Positions 59,761 through 64,000 of a stretch of DNA of 64,000 nucleotides are shown here, piece after piece (position 1 is the stretch's first letter; each line of letters starts with the position of its first letter). Position numbers and translations under genes: made by a program. The DNA is from Polyodon spathula (Eukaryota; Chordata; Actinopteri; Acipenseriformes; Polyodontidae). The stretch lies in NCBI RefSeq assembly GCF_017654505.1, contig NC_054543.1:21898976-21962975 (forward strand). Reading direction: 5' to 3'. Under the pieces are notes generated by a model. It ran no database searches, was not told the origin of the DNA, and saw only the letters and a program-made list of their open reading frames with translations.

Positions 59761-60053
59761 AAATGGCCAAGAGCTTGTGAGTAAACTGCATGGGACACAG
59801 TAAATCCCGATCTCTGTTTTACTTTGGAAAGGTTATATGGAACAGCTGAAAAGAAGATGGATAAATTTGGGGACATCATCTACGCATATAGAAGTGAGAG
59901 GTTTGGAGTTAAAAAAGGAAGGAAAAAGTACAAACTATTCCTGGAAAATCTAGACGGCAGCAGGATATTGAATGCTTAGTTAGAGAAATGAGACAGCTGT
60001 GGCAATGGAGGAGAGCAGAATCAATCTGTTACAAAGGGTCATAAAAGATAAGC

Positions 60054-61130
60054 TTGCAACATTGCGCAGAGCTGAGCACCTATGGAAATGCTACAAAAAT
60101 GAAGGAGCATGCGAGAACTTTCTTTTATAAAGATCCATTCAAATTTGTAAAAAAGATATTCACCAGTGAGAAAAATGGCACACTAAAAGCATCTAAGTTT
60201 GAGGTGGAGAGATATTTGGAGGAAACACATAAAGATTCAAAAAGGCAGGAGCCTATGTCAGTTCCTTCAGACATCCCACCTATCAATCCACCAGAATACC
60301 AAATGGAGGAATGTGCAAGTGGAAAGAAGTAGAGCAATCTGTGAAAAAAGCAAAGGCATCATCATCTCCAGGGCCTAATGGAGTTCTGTACAGAATGTAC
60401 AAGAGTGCTTCAGGAGTTATACTAATCCTGTGGAAATTGATGAAAGTGGCATGGGAAAAACAGATTGTACCAAGAGCATGGCACCGAGCAAGTGGAGTCT
60501 ATATACCAAAAGAAAAAGATTCTAGCATCACCAGTCAGTTTCACCCTATTTCCCTATTAAATGTAGAATGCAAGATTTTCTTCAGCATTATTGCTCAGCA
60601 GCAGAGATTGTCAACCTACCTATTAAAGAACTGCTTCATTGACACTTCAGTACAAAAAGCAGGCATTCCAGGTTTCCCAGGATGCTTAGAACACATCAGC
60701 ATAATCTGGCAACAAATTCAATCAGCAAAAAAGGAGAGGAAAGAGCTCCATGTTACATTCCTGGATTTGGCTAATGCATATGGTTCAGTGCCACATGAAA
60801 TTCTTTGGGCAGCATTTGATTTTTTCAGCATATCGATGACAATAACAAATTTAGTGAAAGCCTACTTTGGAGATTTGAGATTTGGTTTTTCAATTTCAGA
60901 ATTCAACACTACATGGCAATGCCTAGAATTTGGAATAATGGCAGGGTATTTTTACCATGGCAATGGAAGTAATTATTAGGGCATCAAAATGAGTAGTAGG
61001 AGGAGAGCACTTGGCTTCTAGAATGTGACTACCACCAATTCGAGCATACATGGATGATATGACAATAATGACTACAACACACCTGCACTAATCAGTTATT
61101 GGGCAAATTAACCAATAACATTGAATGGGT
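60054..61130 (+). pseudogene. LINE reverse transcriptase (plus copy)
   Basis: FYKDPFKFVKKIFTSEKNG leads into WKEVEQSVKKAKASSSPGPN, IPKEKDSS, FHPISLLNVECKIFF, FLDLANAYGSVPHEI (motif A) and GIMAG. After a small deletion and stop near 60950 it continues in pieces to the catalytic AYMDDMT (about 61045), which is intact here, unlike the minus copy. The frame is lost several times in the 61000-61250 stretch. Confidence 0.8.
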
Positions 61131-61262
61131 GTGAATGCAATTCAAGCCCACTAAATCAAGGAGCATCACTATAATTTAAGGTAAAGAGGTAGCTAAAAGG
61201 TTCTACATTAATGATGAGGCAATACCAACAGTGTCCAAGAAGATAGTGAAAAGTCTAGGGAG

Positions 61263-62382
61263 ATGGTACGACGGGATCTAAAGGACACAGTTTGTATGGG
61301 AGAAGTTAGACAACAAGCAGTGAAAGGGTTGAAGAGCATAGACAGCAACACTTTACCATGCAAACTGAAACTCTGGTGCTTTCAGTTTGGTCTACTGCCA
61401 AGACTGCTGTGGCCATTGACTGTGTACAATGCTTCCTTGACAACAGTTGAGAAGCTGGAAGCTTTAATCAGTTCATACGTCAGGAAATGGTTGGGAGTTC
61501 CACGCTGCCTCAGTAGAGTGGGACATTATGGTAAAGGAATACTGCAGCTGCCAATCTGTGCTCTAACCAAGGAGTTTAAGTGCGCCAAAGTCCGACTGGA
61601 AATGACATTAGTAGATTCACGAGACAAATGCGTAAGGGAGGCAGCACCTGTGTTGAAAACTGAAAGAAAATGAAAGAAAGCTGTGGAAGATGCTGAGGCT
61701 GCCCTTCAAATCGGAGATATTATGGGGAAGATCAGCATGGAAGAGGGGGTCTTATTCTCAGTTCAGCTCATCCTACATGGCACAAGGCAACCCCAGCTCA
61801 ACGGAGGAAGCTGGTAGTCAACAAGGTGCAAAAGCAGGAGGAGAGTATCAGTTGTGTAAAGGCTGTTTCCCAGGCCAAGCAGGGAGAATGGATGTGATGG
61901 GAGAGTGTGGAACAATGCAAGATTGGCTGGCAAGACCTACGGACAATGGAACAGAACAGGATCAGTTTCCTCATCAGATCAACATATGATGTTCTCCCAT
62001 CACCACAGAACCTAAACCTCTTGTTGGGTGAGGATCCCTCATGTCATTTGTGTTCATCACCTGCAACATTATGGCACATTTTGACAGGATGTAAGGTGGG
62101 TCTTAGCCAAGGACAGTTTACTTGGCGCCATGAAAATGTGCTGCAATGTTTGGTCTTAGCATTGGAAGACAAGCGTAACCTAACCAGTAAGTTGCCACCA
62201 GGTCCATCAAAGCATTGCACACAAAAGACAATATTCCTCCATCCAGGAGAGCAACCACCAAGAAAAGGTGTTAAAACCAAGCCTCGCCCAGGACAACTGG
62301 AAGCTGCTAGAGTCTGGAAGATGGTGGCAGGTGTTGGTCAATAGCTTGCCACCACTAACCTTCAACCAGACATTGTCTTGTG
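61263..62382 (+). pseudogene. LINE thumb and C-terminal zinc finger (plus copy)
   Basis: Frames 61263-61673 and 61907-62344 give LKLWCFQFGLLPRLLWPLTV, YVRKWLGVPRCLSRVG and EFKCAKVRLEMTLVDSRD, then CHLCSSPATLWHILTGC (C-x2-C-x7-H-x4-C), the finger that precedes the endonuclease in R2-type LINEs. The sequence reaches QPDIVLWP and then jumps into the 3'UTR. Confidence 0.8.
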
Positions 62383-62664
62383 GCCATCAACACCAGGCAG
62401 AAGGATATCTACATCAACAGATGGAAAGAAACAAAAATGGATGGAGATGCAGATGGTTCACATTAGTTTATTGTAAAGCTATGTCTAAGTTTTTGCTTAT
62501 CTTGGCAAGAGCCTAGTTCAACTCAGCATGAAGTTTTTAACATCTACTCTCATGTTATGGAAACCGTGTGTAATGTTTGTATATTTATTTGGCTATTTGT
62601 ACCGAAGGTATTTTGGGTTTTGACTCTTTTGAAATTGTTTGTATATTTATGTTCTTAATTACTA

Positions 62665-62895
62665 TGAAACGGACTTGTAACCAGGAGGTCTCCGGTTCAA
62701 ATCCCAGCTCAGCCACTGACTCGTTGTGTGACCCTGAGCAAGTCACTTAACCTTCTTGTGCTCCGTCTTTCAGGTGAGACGTTGTTGTTGTTGTAAGTGA
62801 CTCTGCAGCTGATGCTCACACACCCTAGTGTCGTATCTTGTAAAGGGCTTTGTGATGGTGGTCCACTATGAAAGGCATTTGTATTAATATGCCCT
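62665..62895 (+). mobile_element. tRNA-derived SINE (5' truncated)
   Basis: GGTTCAAATCCCAGCTCAGC contains a B-box-like GGTTCAAATCC. The conserved fish SINE body follows (TGTGTGACCCTGAGCAAGTC, TCCGTCTTTCAGGTGAGACG, GTGACTCTGCAGCTGATG) and the tail GGTCCACTATGAAAGGCATT. The A box is not recognisable, so the 5' end is lost. Confidence 0.75.
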
Positions 62896-64000
62896 CATAT
62901 CTATTTTATCTTTGTGTGTGTGTAATAAACTTGTTGATTAGCTCATTGGCTACCACTGCTTCACTCCTAAATCAAAGAAGTTAATTACTTATTAGGACCC
63001 CTTATTAGGGCGCTAGAAGTTTGTCTATAAAATTCAGTTATTGGTAGTGTTGTGCACCCCCATTCAATTAGCGAGCAGGGTGTTACAACTTGCGCAGCAT
63101 TAAAATATCTGCACAGAGCAATGGTGAATTTTCACTGATACAATTAGAAAAAAACTTCAACATAATGTCTGCATTTTTCATATAGTAAAGAGAGTAATAA
63201 AATAGGACAATACATATTAGGTAAAGTTTACTGGAATGATTTCACTCTGTGTACTTTAGAAAAAGCTGTTTTATAAACAAAATAAAATGCAGAAATTGCA
63301 TAATTGTCATGTTAATACAGCCTGAATATCTGTGTAGTTTCAGTAAAGCATGTTTTATCTTGAACAAAACCACAGAAGCCTTTTGTTGGAACAGCATTTA
63401 GGCCTAACAATGACTTCAATCCTTCCTAATCAATCTCACATACTGTGCTCTGTTCATTCACCAGTCTAAGATACGAAATGTCACAGAATGTCTCTGTCAA
63501 TCTATCAAAGGTCAGACAACTGTTTACTCAATTTTCATTTTAATTAGAGTAGTCTTAGTTAACTAAATGTATTGTAAAAAATAACATGATAAATGATCTG
63601 CCTGTGACAAGTAAAAAAAAAAAGGTACAATGAATGTTGTGATCCAATGAGTTTATCTCTGAAGAAATAATATATCTTGGGAAATCTCAATTTATTTTTA
63701 TTTATATAACTTCGGTAGGTATCCTGATCCTGCCTTTATCTCCTGTCTCTAGAGTCTTCAGATAATTCAAGGTCAAAACAAAGTTCTTACAGCTGTGCTA
63801 TCCAGCGTTTTAAAATATATTTCCTTTTATTAGCACTAGGAATATTATCACTAATATTTTCTTCTTTTGAAGATCTATCAAAGACAACTGCATTGATGAA
63901 ACATTGTTGCTGCTTCCTGGTACCTAATTCCTGTGCTATATACCAAGTGATCTACAGCAAAGGTATCAGATATGCAGCTTTACATATAGTGTGTTGTGTT
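62896..64000. other. Non-coding region to the window end
   Basis: No coding domain, RNA gene or transposon end recognised. Moderately AT-rich, with a short A run near 63613. Confidence 0.35.

Larger units (their letters stand above)
58263..62580 (+). mobile_element. R2/NeSL-type LINE, plus copy
   Basis: A long copy of the restriction-endonuclease-type LINE: 5' leader, N-terminal zinc finger (58468-58773), an interrupting block (about 59130-59760), linker, RT (60311-61100), thumb and C-terminal zinc finger (61263-62344), and 3'UTR. The endonuclease proper is deleted just after QPDIVLWP (about 62382). Many stops and frameshifts are present. Confidence 0.85.

Overview
This is repeat-rich vertebrate nuclear DNA, most likely from a ray-finned fish. 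Nothing prokaryotic is present: there are no operons, and long stretches lack genes. The CR1-type LINEs with (TTATGTTC)n tails, fish Tc1 transposons, L2, L1 and Rex-like LINEs, tRNA-derived SINEs and abundant CA/TA microsatellites together fit a non-teleost fish such as a sturgeon or paddlefish. The species is inference from remembered repeat families and was not tested.

Only one host gene is well supported: an intact single-exon reading frame for a prolactin-releasing peptide receptor-like GPCR on the minus strand (9645-10706). It has a clear splice acceptor 9 nt before the ATG, behind a (TG)n tract.

Layout: 1-1260 unassigned; 1262-2330 a deleted Tc1 element; 2397-4287 CR1 copy 1; 4288-9570 mostly unassigned with microsatellites; 9572-10720 the receptor; 11-13.6 kb simple and tandem repeats plus a foldback element; 13.9-17.9 kb a broken L1; 18.2 kb a 90-bp hAT-like MITE with perfect 8-bp target duplications; 20-23.4 kb a Tc1 element joined to an R2/NeSL-type LINE; 24.4-25.3 kb a small DNA transposon with heat-shock-like promoter elements; 25.8-28.95 kb CR1 copy 2, flanked by an exceptional 334-bp direct duplication; 30.1-31.4 kb CR1 copy 3; 33.8-36.95 kb a decayed MULE-type transposon combining transposase, SWIM zinc finger, Ulp1-like protease and PHD finger; 38.8-40.5 kb SINE and Tc1; 40.8-43.7 kb CR1 copy 4; 44.6-49.3 kb a PIF1/Helitron helicase fragment and an L2 LINE split by CR1 copy 5; 50.6-52.5 kb CR1 copy 6 fused to a Tc1 element; 52.6-53.4 kb a Rex/L2-like LINE end; 55.9-57.0 kb a second heat-shock-promoter DNA transposon; 58.2-62.6 kb an R2/NeSL-type LINE behind the 3' tail of another; 62.7 kb a SINE.

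The element genes act as parts of separate parasites. CR1 and L2 encode an AP-type endonuclease plus reverse transcriptase. The R2/NeSL-type LINE carries reverse transcriptase plus a restriction-like endonuclease. Tc1 encodes a DDE transposase. The MULE adds a SUMO-protease-like and a chromatin-reader-like module to its transposase. Almost all copies carry stops, frameshifts or deletions. The observations most worth follow-up are the paired heat-shock elements in the CACTG-ended transposon, the 334-bp duplication with a hairpin around CR1 copy 2, and the MULE/Ulp1/PHD cassette.
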